DNA of 26,985 nucleotides from CAZLIC01 sp964559535 (GTDB lineage Bacteria > Pseudomonadota > Alphaproteobacteria > Rhodobacterales > Rhodobacteraceae): positions 1 to 26,985 of the forward strand of contig CAZLIC010000062.1 in NCBI GenBank assembly GCA_964559535.1. The letters are read 5' to 3'. The position numbers were made by a program, and so were the translations under genes. Of this stretch, positions 5,691-14,212 are shown piece by piece. The notes beneath the pieces were generated by a model. It saw only the letters and a program-made list of their open reading frames with translations, did not search any database and was not told where the DNA came from. Within the stretch, counting starts at the first letter, position 1. Each line of letters begins with the position of its first letter.

Positions 5691-8615
5691 ATGGCCGACA
5701 CCGTTCCTGACGCTGCCCCCGACTATCGCAGCACCGTCTTCCTGCCCGAAACCGACTTTCCCATGCGCGCGGGCCTGCCGCAGCGCGAACCCGCCTGGCT
5801 GGACCGCTGGGCGCGCATCGGCGTCTATGACCGCCTGCGCGAACGCGGGGCAGGGCGGCCTTCGTATGTGCTGCACGACGGCCCGCCCTATGCCAACGGC
5901 CACCTGCACATCGGCCACGCGCTGAACAAGATCCTGAAGGACATGGTCGTCCGCAGCCAGCAGATGACCGGCCACGACGCCCGCTATGTGCCGGGGTGGG
6001 ACTGCCACGGGCTGCCCATCGAGTGGAAGATCGAGGAGCAGTACCGCGCCAAAGGTCTGAACAAGGACGACGTGGATGTGGTGGCCTTCCGCCAGGAATG
6101 CCGCAAGTTCGCCGAGGGCTGGATCGACATCCAGCGCGCCGAGTTCAAGCGCCTTGGCGTCACCGGCGCCTGGGACCGCCCCTACCTGACCATGGACTAC
6201 CACGCCGAGGCGGTGATCGCGGCCGAGTTCATGAAGTTCCTGGAGAACGGGTCGCTGTACCAGGGGTCGAAGCCGGTGATGTGGTCACCGGTGGAGAAGA
6301 CCGCGCTGGCCGAGGCGGAGGTGGAGTATCAGGACCATACGTCGCATCAGGTGTGGGTGAGGTTCCGCGTGGTGGCGGGCGACGCGCTGTTCACCAAGAC
6401 GCCGACCGATGTGGTGATCTGGACGACAACACCCTGGACCATCCCGCAGAACCGCGCCGTCGCCTATGGTCCGGCCATCGCCTATGGCCTGTACGAAGTG
6501 ATCGGGCGGCCCGCCGACAGCACCGCAACCATCGGGCAAAGGCTGGTTCTGGCCGACAAGCTGGCCGAGGGCGTTCTGGCGCAGGCCAAGCTTGCGGGGC
6601 CAGAGATGCTGCGCCGCCTGTGCGACGTGCCTGCCGCCGAACTGTCGGCGCTGGTCTGCGCCCACCCCTTCCGCGGCATCGAGGGCGGCAACGGCGAGTG
6701 GGACTATGACGTCCCTCTGCTCCCCGGCGACCACGTCACCGATGACGCAGGCACGGGCTTTGTCCATACCGCCCCCAGCCATGGCGACGACGACTACCTC
6801 ATGGGCCTGAAGTTCGGCCTGCCGATGACCTACAATGTCGAGCCGGACGGGTCATACCGCGCCGACCTGCCCTTGTTCGGCGGCCAGCACATCATCACGC
6901 CCGACGGCAAGGAAGGCCCCGCCAACGTCAGCGTCATCAAGCAGCTGGCCTATGCCGGTGCGCTGTTCGCGAAGGCGAAGCTGAAGCACAGCTATCCGCA
7001 TTCCTGGCGGTCGAAGGCGCCGGTGATCTACCGCAACACGCCGCAGTGGTTTGTGGCCATCGACAAGCCGCTGCACGACGGCAAGGGCCACCACGGCGAC
7101 ACAATCCGCGCCCGCGCCCTGACCAGCATCGACCAGCTGGTGCACTGGACGCCCGCCAGTGGCCGCAACCGCCTGCATTCCATGATGGAGGCGCGGCCTG
7201 ACTGGGTGCTGTCGCGGCAGCGCGCCTGGGGCGTGCCGCTGACCTGCTTCACGAAGAAGGGCGCGAAGCCGACCGATGCGGACTTCCTGCTGCAAGACCC
7301 AAGGGTCAACGCCCGCATCGTTGCAGCTTTCGAACAGCGCGGCGCCGATGCGTGGTATGTGCAAGGTTTCAAGGAAGATATGCTCCTGGGCCTGCACGAT
7401 CCGTCCGATTATGAACAGGTCTTCGACATCCTCGACGTCTGGTTCGACAGCGGGTCAACCCACGCCTTCGTGCTGCGCGACCGGCCCGACGGCACGCCCG
7501 ACGGCATTGCCGACCTGTACCTTGAGGGGACCGACCTGCACCGCGGCTGGTTCCATTCCAGCCTGTTGCAGGCCTGTGGCACCAAGGGCCGCGCGCCGTA
7601 CAGGGGTGTGCTGACCCACGGCTTCACGCTGGACGAGAAGGGCATGAAGATGTCCAAGTCCTTGGGCAACATCATCGCGCCGCAGGCGGTGATCGACCAG
7701 TACGGCGCCGACATCCTGCGCCTGTGGGTGGCGCAGACCGACTATACCAACGACCAGCGCATCGGCCCGGAAATCCTGAAGGGCACCGCCGACAGCTACC
7801 GCCGCCTGCGCAACACGCTGCGCTTCATCCTGGGTGCGCTGAACGGCTGGTCGGAAACCGAGCGGCTGCCGGTGGCCGAGATGCCCGAGCTGGATGCCTG
7901 GGTGCTGCACCGGCTGGCCGAGGTCGACGGGCAGGTGCGCCGCGGCTATGCCGCCCATGACTTCCAGGGCGTGTTCTCGACCGTCTTCACCTTCTGCACG
8001 TCCGACCTTTCGGCCTTCTACTTTGACGTGCGCAAGGATGCGCTGTACTGCGACGCGCCGGGGGCGACCCGCCGCCGTGCCGCGCGCACGGTGATGGATG
8101 CCCTGTTCCACCACCTGACGGCCTGGCTGGCCCCGGTGCTGGTGTTCACCGCCGAGGAAGTGTGGCTGTCGCGCTTTCCGTCCGAGGATGACTCGATCCA
8201 CCTGCGCGACTTTCCGGCCGTGCCCGAAGGCTGGCTGAACCCCGCGCTGGCCGAGAAGTGGGAGCGCATTCGCCACGTCCGCCGCACGGTCACGGCGGCG
8301 CTGGAGGTGCAGCGGACGGCCAAGGTGATTGGCGCCAGCCTGGAGGCCGCGCCGGTGGTGTTCGTGACACCCGAGATGATGGCCGTGCTGGAGACGGTGG
8401 CCTTCGAGGAGGTCTGCATCACGTCCTGCGTCTGGCTCTCGACCGCGGCGCCCCCGGCCGGCGCGTTCCGCCTGTCCGACGTGCCCGAGGTGGCGGTGGA
8501 GTTCCGCATGGCCGATGGCGAGAAGTGCCAGCGCTGCTGGCAGATCCTGCCGGACGTGGGCACGCATGGGCATGCGGGGGTTTGCGCGCGGTGTGACGCG
8601 GCGCTGGCGGGGTAG
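5691..8615 (+). CDS. ileS: Isoleucyl-tRNA synthetase
   Basis: A 974-residue class I aminoacyl-tRNA synthetase that charges tRNA-Ile in the cytoplasm. The HIGH motif is at residues 73-76 (PPYANGHLHIGHALNK region) and KMSKS at 653-657. The editing (CP1) insertion shows TTPWTIPQNRAVA and a GTGFVHTAPSHGDDDY block, the site that removes mischarged Val-tRNA. The C-terminus has the bacterial zinc site, two CxxC pairs at 946/949 and 965/968. Length and motifs are complete for the bacterial type with a C-terminal zinc domain. A GAAGGA lies 9 nt before the ATG. The gene stands alone, about 200 nt after the frc terminator, with its own predicted promoter, leader ORF and hairpin. Nearest alternatives (LeuRS, ValRS) are excluded by the overall sequence. 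Confidence 0.97.
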   Translation: MADTVPDAAPDYRSTVFLPETDFPMRAGLPQREPAWLDRWARIGVYDRLRERGAGRPSYVLHDGPPYANGHLHIGHALNKILKDMVVRSQQMTGHDARYVPGWDCHGLPIEWKIEEQYRAKGLNKDDVDVVAFRQECRKFAEGWIDIQRAEFKRLGVTGAWDRPYLTMDYHAEAVIAAEFMKFLENGSLYQGSKPVMWSPVEKTALAEAEVEYQDHTSHQVWVRFRVVAGDALFTKTPTDVVIWTTTPWTIPQNRAVAYGPAIAYGLYEVIGRPADSTATIGQRLVLADKLAEGVLAQAKLAGPEMLRRLCDVPAAELSALVCAHPFRGIEGGNGEWDYDVPLLPGDHVTDDAGTGFVHTAPSHGDDDYLMGLKFGLPMTYNVEPDGSYRADLPLFGGQHIITPDGKEGPANVSVIKQLAYAGALFAKAKLKHSYPHSWRSKAPVIYRNTPQWFVAIDKPLHDGKGHHGDTIRARALTSIDQLVHWTPASGRNRLHSMMEARPDWVLSRQRAWGVPLTCFTKKGAKPTDADFLLQDPRVNARIVAAFEQRGADAWYVQGFKEDMLLGLHDPSDYEQVFDILDVWFDSGSTHAFVLRDRPDGTPDGIADLYLEGTDLHRGWFHSSLLQACGTKGRAPYRGVLTHGFTLDEKGMKMSKSLGNIIAPQAVIDQYGADILRLWVAQTDYTNDQRIGPEILKGTADSYRRLRNTLRFILGALNGWSETERLPVAEMPELDAWVLHRLAEVDGQVRRGYAAHDFQGVFSTVFTFCTSDLSAFYFDVRKDALYCDAPGATRRRAARTVMDALFHHLTAWLAPVLVFTAEEVWLSRFPSEDDSIHLRDFPAVPEGWLNPALAEKWERIRHVRRTVTAALEVQRTAKVIGASLEAAPVVFVTPEMMAVLETVAFEEVCITSCVWLSTAAPPAGAFRLSDVPEVAVEFRMADGEKCQRCWQILPDVGTHGHAGVCARCDAALAG

Positions 8616-8666
8616 GGTGGGCAATCTGCCCACCTTGGGCCGCAGGGGTGGGCCGATGGCCCACCC
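8616..8666 (+). repeat. Twin GTGGGC/GCCCAC hairpins after ileS
   Basis: Two related hairpins follow the ileS stop directly. GGTGGGC (8616-8622) pairs with GCCCACC (8628-8634) around AATCT; GGGTGGGC (8646-8653) pairs with GCCCACCC (8659-8666) around CGATG. Both stems are perfect and have 5-nt loops. Neither has a T-run. They probably form the mRNA 3' end of ileS, or belong to a family of intergenic palindromic repeats. Confidence 0.65.
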
Positions 8667-8738
8667 GACGCAAAGCCCATAGGAAACTTTCCCCGCCCCG
8701 CGCTAGTATGCCCGCCAGCGCATCCTTGGGAGGGGATC

Positions 8739-10268
8739 ATGACCGTCTACCGCAGCCCACATCCGCCCGTCGCCCTGACCGGCGAGACGATCACCGAACG
8801 GCTGTTCCGCGGCCTGGGCGGCCGTGACGAACCGGTGATGATCGACGGCCCCAGCGGCCGCAGCCTGACGGCCGCGCAGCTGGAAGGCGGCATCCGCAGG
8901 CTGGCAGGGGGACTGGCGGCGCGCGGCATCGGCCCCGGCACCACCGTGGCCATCATGGCGCCGAACTGCCCGGAATACGCCATCGTCTTCCACGGTGCGC
9001 TGTATGCCGGCGCTACGGTCACCACCATCAACCCGACCTACACCGCACCCGAGGTGCACCACCAGCTGGCCGACAGTGGCGCCACGCTGTTGTTCACCGT
9101 CACGCATTTTCTGGAAACCGCGCGGGCGGCGGCCGAAGGCACCGGTGTCACCGCCATCACCACGCTGGACGCGCTGGCCGACTGGATGGGCGCCCCGCAA
9201 CTGTCGCAAACGCCGGTTGACGTGGAAACCCACACTGCCGTGCTGCCCTATTCCAGCGGCACCACCGGCCTGCCCAAGGGGGTGATGCTGACCCACCGCA
9301 ACCTTGTTGTGAACGTGGATCAGGCGGCGGGCATCCTGGACGTGCGCCCGGGGGACTGGACGGTGGCGTTCCTGCCGTTCTTCCACATCTACGGCCTGAC
9401 CGCGCTGATGAACCTGCACCCCTCCTTTGGCGCCGGCGTGATCACCATGCCGCGCTTTGATCTGGAGCTGTTCCTGAAACTCGTCACCGCACACCGCACG
9501 CGGCAGATCTTCTGCGCGCCGCCGGTCGTGGTGGCACTTGCCAAGCACCCGATGGTGGACCAGTTCGACCTGTCCTGCGTGGATCGGCTGTTCTCGGGGG
9601 CAGCGCCGCTGGGCGGCGAAGTGGCCGATGCCGTGGGGCGCAGGCTGGGGGCGGTGGCCGTGCAGGGCTATGGCATGACCGAAATGTCGCCGATGTCGCA
9701 CGCCATACCGCCGGGAACCACCCGCGCCGGGTCGGTCGGCCTGACCGCGCCCAACACGGAATGCCGTCTGGTCGATCCCGAAACCGGCCTTGACGCGGCA
9801 CCGGGCGGCGAGGGCGAACTGTGGGTGCGCGGGCCACAGGTGATGAAGGGCTACCACAACAATCCGCAGGCCACCTCGGCCACGCTCACACCCGAGGGTT
9901 GGCTGCGCACCGGCGACCTGGCCGCGATCGACGATGAAGGGTTCGTCTACATCCGCGACCGGGTCAAGGAACTGATCAAGGTGTCGGGCTTTCAGGTGGC
10001 GCCGGCCGAGCTTGAGGCCGAGCTGCTGTCGCACCCTGCCGTCGCCGACTGCGCGGTGATCGGCAAGCCCGACGAAACGGCGGGCGAGGTGCCGGTGGCC
10101 TTTGTTGTGCTGCAGAAAGGTGCCGAAGCCGACCCTGCGCCGATCATGGCCCACCTTGCGGGCAAGCTGGCCACCTACAAGCAACTGCGCGCCGTGCATT
10201 TTGTCGACACCATCCCGAAGTCGCCCAGCGGCAAGATTCTGCGCCGCATGCTGCGCGACAAGGCGTGA
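8739..10268 (+). CDS. AMP-forming acyl/aryl-CoA ligase (4-coumarate-CoA ligase-like)
   Basis: A 509-residue member of the ANL adenylating superfamily. The nucleotide-binding P-loop YSSGTTGLPKGVMLTHRN, the GYGMTE motif, GELWVRGPQVMKGYHNN, the hinge block GWLRTGDLAAIDDEGF, and the C-terminal KELIKVSGFQVAPAELE and PKSPSGKILRRMLRD with the catalytic Lys are all present. The enzyme would activate a carboxylic acid with ATP and transfer it to CoA in the cytoplasm. Overall layout and length are closest to 4-coumarate-CoA ligase and short FadD-like proteins. The acid substrate (aromatic, medium-chain or other) cannot be read from the sequence. A strong GGGAGGGG lies about 5 nt before the ATG. No catabolic partner genes adjoin it, so its pathway is open. 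Confidence 0.9.
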   Translation: MTVYRSPHPPVALTGETITERLFRGLGGRDEPVMIDGPSGRSLTAAQLEGGIRRLAGGLAARGIGPGTTVAIMAPNCPEYAIVFHGALYAGATVTTINPTYTAPEVHHQLADSGATLLFTVTHFLETARAAAEGTGVTAITTLDALADWMGAPQLSQTPVDVETHTAVLPYSSGTTGLPKGVMLTHRNLVVNVDQAAGILDVRPGDWTVAFLPFFHIYGLTALMNLHPSFGAGVITMPRFDLELFLKLVTAHRTRQIFCAPPVVVALAKHPMVDQFDLSCVDRLFSGAAPLGGEVADAVGRRLGAVAVQGYGMTEMSPMSHAIPPGTTRAGSVGLTAPNTECRLVDPETGLDAAPGGEGELWVRGPQVMKGYHNNPQATSATLTPEGWLRTGDLAAIDDEGFVYIRDRVKELIKVSGFQVAPAELEAELLSHPAVADCAVIGKPDETAGEVPVAFVVLQKGAEADPAPIMAHLAGKLATYKQLRAVHFVDTIPKSPSGKILRRMLRDKA

Positions 10269-10338
10269 ACCGGCGGCGGAACCTGCCGCTCGCCAGGACG
10301 TGACGCTGCGGGGGATTCCCCCAGGCGCTGCCTGCGCC

Positions 10339-10344
10339 TATAGT
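10339..10344 (+). promoter_or_regulatory. Candidate -10 element placing lolA on a leaderless mRNA
   Basis: TATAGT ends 6 nt before the lolA ATG at 10351, and no Shine-Dalgarno sequence is visible in this gap. Transcription from this -10 would begin at or next to the ATG. The -35 region (TTCCCC at the correct spacing) is poor, so this is tentative. Confidence 0.3.
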
Positions 10345-10350
10345 GACGCC

Positions 10351-10953
10351 ATGAAACGCCGCACCCTGCTTTTCGCCCCGCTTGCCCTGCTGCCGCTGGC
10401 CCGCCCGGCCCTGGCCGAAAAGGTGCCGCTGGCCGAGCTTTCGGCCTATATCAACGGTATCAAGACGGCCGTGTCGGACTTTACCCAGGTGAACCCGGAC
10501 GGGTCGGTGTCCACCGGGCGGTTGTGGTTGCGGCGGCCGAACCGGATGCGGTTCGAATATGCCCCGCCCGACAGGAATCTGGTATTGGCCAGCGCCGGGT
10601 CGGTGGCAATCTTCGATGCCAAATCGAACGAGCCGCCGGAGCAATACCCGCTGCGCCGCACGCCGCTGCACCTGATTCTGGGCAACAACGTGAACCTGGG
10701 GCGGGCGAAGATGGTGAAGGGGCACAGCACCGCAGGCAAGGATACCGTGGTGCGGGCACAGGACCCTGAACACCCCGAGTACGGCTACATCGACCTGATC
10801 TTCGCGCCCGACCCGGTTGCCCTGAAAAGCTGGGTGCTTACAGACGACAGCGGCGCGCAGACCACCGTCATCCTGGAGAACCTGACGGTGGGGGCCAACC
10901 TTGGCAAGGTCAACTTCGACATCGACACCGAGGCCGAGCGCCGCAAGGGCTGA
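10351..10953 (+). CDS. lolA: Outer-membrane lipoprotein carrier protein LolA
   Basis: A 200-residue exported protein. Residues 1-21 form a signal peptide (MKRRTLLFAPLALLPLARPALA). The mature part has LolA features: an early DFTQ block, GRLWLRRPNRMRFEYAPPD, IFDAK, and the PLxLIL segment around PLHLILGNNV. LolA takes lipoproteins released by LolCDE at the inner membrane and carries them across the periplasm. The ATG at 10351 is chosen because the signal peptide starts there; the frame extends further 5' only as overlap with the ligase gene. The gene ends 3 bp from the stop of a convergent lipoprotein gene. Family assignment is good on pattern, without alignment. Confidence 0.85.
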   Translation: MKRRTLLFAPLALLPLARPALAEKVPLAELSAYINGIKTAVSDFTQVNPDGSVSTGRLWLRRPNRMRFEYAPPDRNLVLASAGSVAIFDAKSNEPPEQYPLRRTPLHLILGNNVNLGRAKMVKGHSTAGKDTVVRAQDPEHPEYGYIDLIFAPDPVALKSWVLTDDSGAQTTVILENLTVGANLGKVNFDIDTEAERRKG

Positions 10954-10956
10954 GCC

Positions 10957-11538
10957 CTAGCGGCACTGCTGCAGTTGCACCCGATAGGTTTCGGCCCGCG
11001 ACGCGACGCGGTCGGACACCTCGATCAGCCAGGGCTTGGAATTGTAGCTGCCGCGGGCATAGCCGGTGCGGCCTTCGTGATAGGCAAGGTACTGGCTGCG
11101 CGCATCCGCCGGCGAAATGCCAAGGCGCTGTGCCGAATTGTACATGTACCAGCCCATGAAGTCGGTGGCGTCGCTGATGCGGTCCCGGCGTGCGCCGCGG
11201 CGGCCCTGATCGTCCTGGTATTCCTCCCATGTGCCGTCCAGCGCCTGGCTGTAGCCATAGGCCGAGGATTGGCGACCGACCGGAATGACGCCAAGCACAT
11301 ACTGGTGCGGCGTGCGGGCGTTGCCCACGAACTTCGATTCCTGATGGATCGTTGCCATCAGCACATGCACCGGCACGCCCCACTTGCGTTCCGCAGCGCG
11401 CATCGCCCCCAGGTACTGCGGACGCTCTGCAGCGATCGCACAGGCGTTATCCAGATCGCGCGGCGCCGAAAACTTGCCGCCGCCCCCGCAGGAAGCAAGG
11501 AACAGCAACATCACGGCCGCGCGGAGAAACCTGCTCAT
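10957..11538 (-). CDS. Lytic-transglycosylase-like lipoprotein (SLT fold)
   Basis: A 193-residue lipoprotein. The signal sequence MSRFLRAAVMLLFLASC has a lipobox (LASC, Cys17), so it should be lipid-anchored on the periplasmic side. The next part resembles the goose-type/SLT lysozyme fold: VPVHVLMATIHQESKF with likely catalytic Glu67, then SSAYGYSQALDGTWEEYQ, matching the 'ES...GxxQ...T' pattern of family 1 lytic transglycosylases. It would cleave peptidoglycan glycan strands. An AGGGG lies just before the ATG at 11538. On the minus strand a TATTGT -10 (11574-11569) with a weak TTCCCA -35 (11597-11592) could drive it, with the 13-bp palindrome at 11580-11592 between them. It is convergent with lolA and divergent from hspQ. 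Catalytic activity is inferred only. Confidence 0.75.
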   Translation of the reverse strand: MSRFLRAAVMLLFLASCGGGGKFSAPRDLDNACAIAAERPQYLGAMRAAERKWGVPVHVLMATIHQESKFVGNARTPHQYVLGVIPVGRQSSAYGYSQALDGTWEEYQDDQGRRGARRDRISDATDFMGWYMYNSAQRLGISPADARSQYLAYHEGRTGYARGSYNSKPWLIEVSDRVASRAETYRVQLQQCR

Positions 11539-11579
11539 CTGCCCCTCGCACGTTCTTGTTTTGCCGCGACAATAGGCCA

Positions 11580-11592
11580 ACGGACCGTCCGT
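11580..11592. promoter_or_regulatory. Small palindrome in the lipoprotein/hspQ intergenic region
   Basis: ACGGAC-C-GTCCGT is a perfect 6+1+6 inverted repeat, upstream of the -10 proposed for the minus-strand lipoprotein gene. It could be an operator. The rest of this 233-bp gap shows no ORF or RNA gene that I recognise. Confidence 0.3.
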
Positions 11593-11771
11593 GGGAATGC
11601 CGCTGCAAGGCCAGCCGATCAGAAATCCGCGAGCGCGCGGCAAACCTGCCACCCCAGATTGAGGCAAGATTATGGCATTGGGCGTCACAGACTGTTTCTG
11701 TGGCTTCACGCGATGCGGGTAGACAAGTTGCGCCGGAAAGGATTACCAACCGGTCAAGGGGACAGTGTCCG

Positions 11772-12098
11772 ATGCTGAAGAGTCACGCGAAGTATCATCT
11801 CGGTCAGGTCCTGCGGCACCGCAAGCACCCGTTTCGCGGCGTTGTTTTCGATGTCGATCCGCGCTTCTCGAACTCTGACGAGTGGTACGAGAACATCCCC
11901 GAAGAAAGCCGTCCTGCCAAGGACCAGCCGTTCTACCACCTGCTGGCCGAGAATGACCACAGCTACTATGTGGCCTATGTTTCGGAACAGAACCTGATCC
12001 CCGATGAAACCGGCCGCCCGGTGACCCACCCCGACCTGGGCGACCTGTTCGGCGACTTCGAGGATGGCCGCTATCCGCTGCAGTTCCAGCTGAACTGA
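11772..12098 (+). CDS. hspQ: Heat shock protein HspQ
   Basis: A 108-residue protein matching HspQ (YccV, hemimethylated-DNA-binding-like). The blocks KYHLGQVLRHRKHPFRGVVFDVDP, DQPFYHLLAEN, YYVAYVSEQNLIPD and the acidic C-terminal part are characteristic. In enterobacteria HspQ modulates the Lon protease and affects DnaA stability; the protein is small and cytoplasmic. AAGGGGA lies about 9 nt before the ATG at 11772. I see no clear heat-shock promoter upstream, although one may be present. Its stop is 3 bp from the stop of the convergent pbpC. Confidence 0.92.
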   Translation: MLKSHAKYHLGQVLRHRKHPFRGVVFDVDPRFSNSDEWYENIPEESRPAKDQPFYHLLAENDHSYYVAYVSEQNLIPDETGRPVTHPDLGDLFGDFEDGRYPLQFQLN

Positions 12099-12101
12099 AC
12101 G

Positions 12102-14135
12102 CTATCGCAGCCGCACCGTGGCGCGGGCCGAGCGCCCCTGCGCGTCGATCACCGACAGGGTGACGAACCCCGGACCGGGGTTCGGGATCAGCGTTTCTGC
12201 CCGCCGTTCGCCCAGCACCACCGGCGCCCCGTCCATCAGCCATGTGAAGGGTGCCGTGCCGCCGCGCACCCGCAGCATCAGGCCGTCAGGCATCAGTTCC
12301 ACTTCAGAGCCGTCTTTCGGAAAGGCCACCGCGGGGGCATCCGCCGCCGCCTGAAACACCGCGTGGCGGCTGCGGAAGCGCTGCAGCGGCTGGGGCAACT
12401 GCGCGTTGGCCACCAACAGCGTGGCGGGCGGCGCCGGGCGCTGCGGGTCAAGCCTCGGCTTCAGCCGCGCGAAGGCCTGGAACAGCACGGGCGCTGCCAG
12501 ATCGGCACCGAAGGCTCCGGGAACCGACGATCCGTCGGCGCGGCCCAGCCATACCCCCACCACATGCCGCCCGTCGAACCCCACCGCCCAGGCGTCGCGG
12601 TGGCCGTAACTTGTGCCCGTCTTGTAGGCCAGCCGATTCTCCGGTGCACCGGGCGGCGGCGGCAGGCCCGCCAGGATGTCGGCCACCTGCCAGGCTGCCA
12701 CGTCCGAGATCACCCGCGCGCCTTCGCCTGCGTCGCCCGTGGCGCGCAGCGGCACGGCCACGCCGCCGCGGGCCAGTGCGGCGTACATCGACACCACTTC
12801 CTCCAGCGTCAGCCCCACCCCGCCCAGCGCCACGGCAAGCCCCGGCTGGTTCCCCGGAATGCGCGGATCAGCCCCCGCCCGCCGCAGGGCTGCAATCAGC
12901 TTTGCGGGCCCCAGCGCCTCGGTCAACGAAACGGCCGGAATGTTCAGGCTCAGCTGCAGCGCCTCGCGCGCCCGCACCGTGCCGCGGGTGATGCGGTCAA
13001 AGTTCTGCGGCACGTAGCCGTTGAAGTCGGTCTGCCGGTCCTCAAGCAGCGTTTCGGGGTGGGCCAACCCCTGGTCGAAGGCCAGGCCATAGATCAGTGG
13101 TTTCAGCAGCGACCCGGGCGAGCGCGGCGCCGCCGCCATGTCGACGAAGCCCAGCCGCAGGTCGGCCTGATAGGCCGCAGACCCGACCTCGGCCAGAATC
13201 TCGCCCGACTGGTGGTTGGCCACCACGATGGCCACCTGCATCTGCTCGCCCTGCGCGGCCACGGTGTCGGCCGCCAGCCGTTCGACCTGCGCCTGCAGCG
13301 TGGCGTCAATCGTGGTGCGGATCATCGGAGCGGGGGCGGCGGTCTGCAGCCGCTCGGCCAGATGCGGCGCCAGCATCGGCACGTCGCGCCGCGCCGTGGG
13401 CATCGGCTCGCGCAGGGCCGTGGCCGCCGTATCGGTGTCGATCACCCCGGCACCCACAGCGCGTGCCAGCACCCGCTCGCGCGCGGCCGCGGCGGCCTTC
13501 GGCGCGCGGTCGGGCCTGCGGGCCTCGGGCGATTGCGGCAGCGCCACCAAGAGCGCCGCCTCGGCCGGGGTCAGGCGGCGCGGTTCCTTGCCGAAATAGC
13601 CCAGGGATGCGGCCCTGATGCCTTCCAGATTGCCGCCGTAAGGGGCGAGCAGCAGATAGAGTTCGAGGATCTGCTCCTTGGTCAGCCGCCGCTCCAGCGC
13701 CAGCGCCACGCGCGCCTGCCGCAGCTTGCCCGCCACCCGGCCCGTCCCGCTGTTTTCCAAGAGCCGCGCGACCTGCATGGTCAGCGTGGAGCCGCCCGAC
13801 ACCACGCGGCCCGAGGTCACCGCCTGCCACAACGCCCGCGCCACGGCGCGGGGGTCAACGCCGGGGTGGCTGAAGAACCGCTTGTCCTCGAAGGCCACAA
13901 GCTGCGCGACAAAGCCCGGATCCACATCGGCCAGCGCCACGCCCATGCGCCAGCGCCCGTCGGCCACCTGCCAGGCGCGCAACAGCCGCCCGTCGCGCGC
14001 CACCACCTCGGGTGAAACCTCGACCGTCAGGGATGGCAGCAGCGTCGCGTCGATCCAGCGGTCGCCCGCATCGCGCGCGGCTCCGCCTGCCCAAAGGGTC
14101 AGCGCCACGGCAAACAGCATCCGGTGAAGTCGCAT
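12102..14135 (-). CDS. pbpC: Penicillin-binding protein 1C (bifunctional)
   Basis: A 677-residue class A penicillin-binding protein, anchored by an N-terminal hydrophobic segment (about residues 5-20). The glycosyltransferase 51 domain has FEDKRFFSHPGVDP with catalytic Glu83 and GGSTLTMQ near 114-121. The transpeptidase domain has SLLK with active Ser342, an SLN triad further on and KTG at 505-507. The final roughly 90 residues are the PBP1C-specific C-terminal domain. It would polymerise and crosslink peptidoglycan in the periplasm. An ATG at 14135 follows a GTG at 14138; the ATG is preferred on spacing from AGGG, but either is possible. It lies 77 bp downstream of the alpha-2-macroglobulin gene on the same strand, the yfhM-pbpC pairing known from many proteobacteria. 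Confidence 0.93.
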   Translation of the reverse strand: MRLHRMLFAVALTLWAGGAARDAGDRWIDATLLPSLTVEVSPEVVARDGRLLRAWQVADGRWRMGVALADVDPGFVAQLVAFEDKRFFSHPGVDPRAVARALWQAVTSGRVVSGGSTLTMQVARLLENSGTGRVAGKLRQARVALALERRLTKEQILELYLLLAPYGGNLEGIRAASLGYFGKEPRRLTPAEAALLVALPQSPEARRPDRAPKAAAAARERVLARAVGAGVIDTDTAATALREPMPTARRDVPMLAPHLAERLQTAAPAPMIRTTIDATLQAQVERLAADTVAAQGEQMQVAIVVANHQSGEILAEVGSAAYQADLRLGFVDMAAAPRSPGSLLKPLIYGLAFDQGLAHPETLLEDRQTDFNGYVPQNFDRITRGTVRAREALQLSLNIPAVSLTEALGPAKLIAALRRAGADPRIPGNQPGLAVALGGVGLTLEEVVSMYAALARGGVAVPLRATGDAGEGARVISDVAAWQVADILAGLPPPPGAPENRLAYKTGTSYGHRDAWAVGFDGRHVVGVWLGRADGSSVPGAFGADLAAPVLFQAFARLKPRLDPQRPAPPATLLVANAQLPQPLQRFRSRHAVFQAAADAPAVAFPKDGSEVELMPDGLMLRVRGGTAPFTWLMDGAPVVLGERRAETLIPNPGPGFVTLSVIDAQGRSARATVRLR

Positions 14136-14153
14136 CACACCCTACACGGAATC

Positions 14154-14182
14154 GCGCTTCCCTCCCCCCTTGTGGAGGAGGG
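14154..14182. repeat. Dispersed GC-rich palindromic repeat, copy 2
   Basis: A second copy of the element at 388-416 (27 of 29 bases identical). CCCTCC...GGAGGG arms surround the TTGT loop; one mid-stem change (A at 14176) weakens the stem compared with copy 1. It lies in the 77-bp gap between the alpha-2-macroglobulin stop and the pbpC start, so it could tune expression between them. Confidence 0.6.
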
Positions 14183-14212
14183 TTGGGGCGGTTGGCCGAG
14201 AAAGCCCATGCC

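Noticed and set aside
4566..6203. Minus-strand frame of 545 codons across frcA, the terminator and the start of ileS
   Set aside because: It runs antisense through two well-supported genes, an intrinsic terminator and a promoter region; the composition is shadow-like.
11641..11771. Heat-shock sigma-32 promoter for hspQ
   Set aside because: Possible CTTG/TTGAGG-like pieces are present, but none has a matching -10 at a suitable distance.
12363..14015. Open plus-strand frame of 550 codons opposite pbpC
   Set aside because: Low-complexity Arg/His/Gln-rich product with no motif; the minus strand encodes a complete PBP1C with all catalytic motifs.
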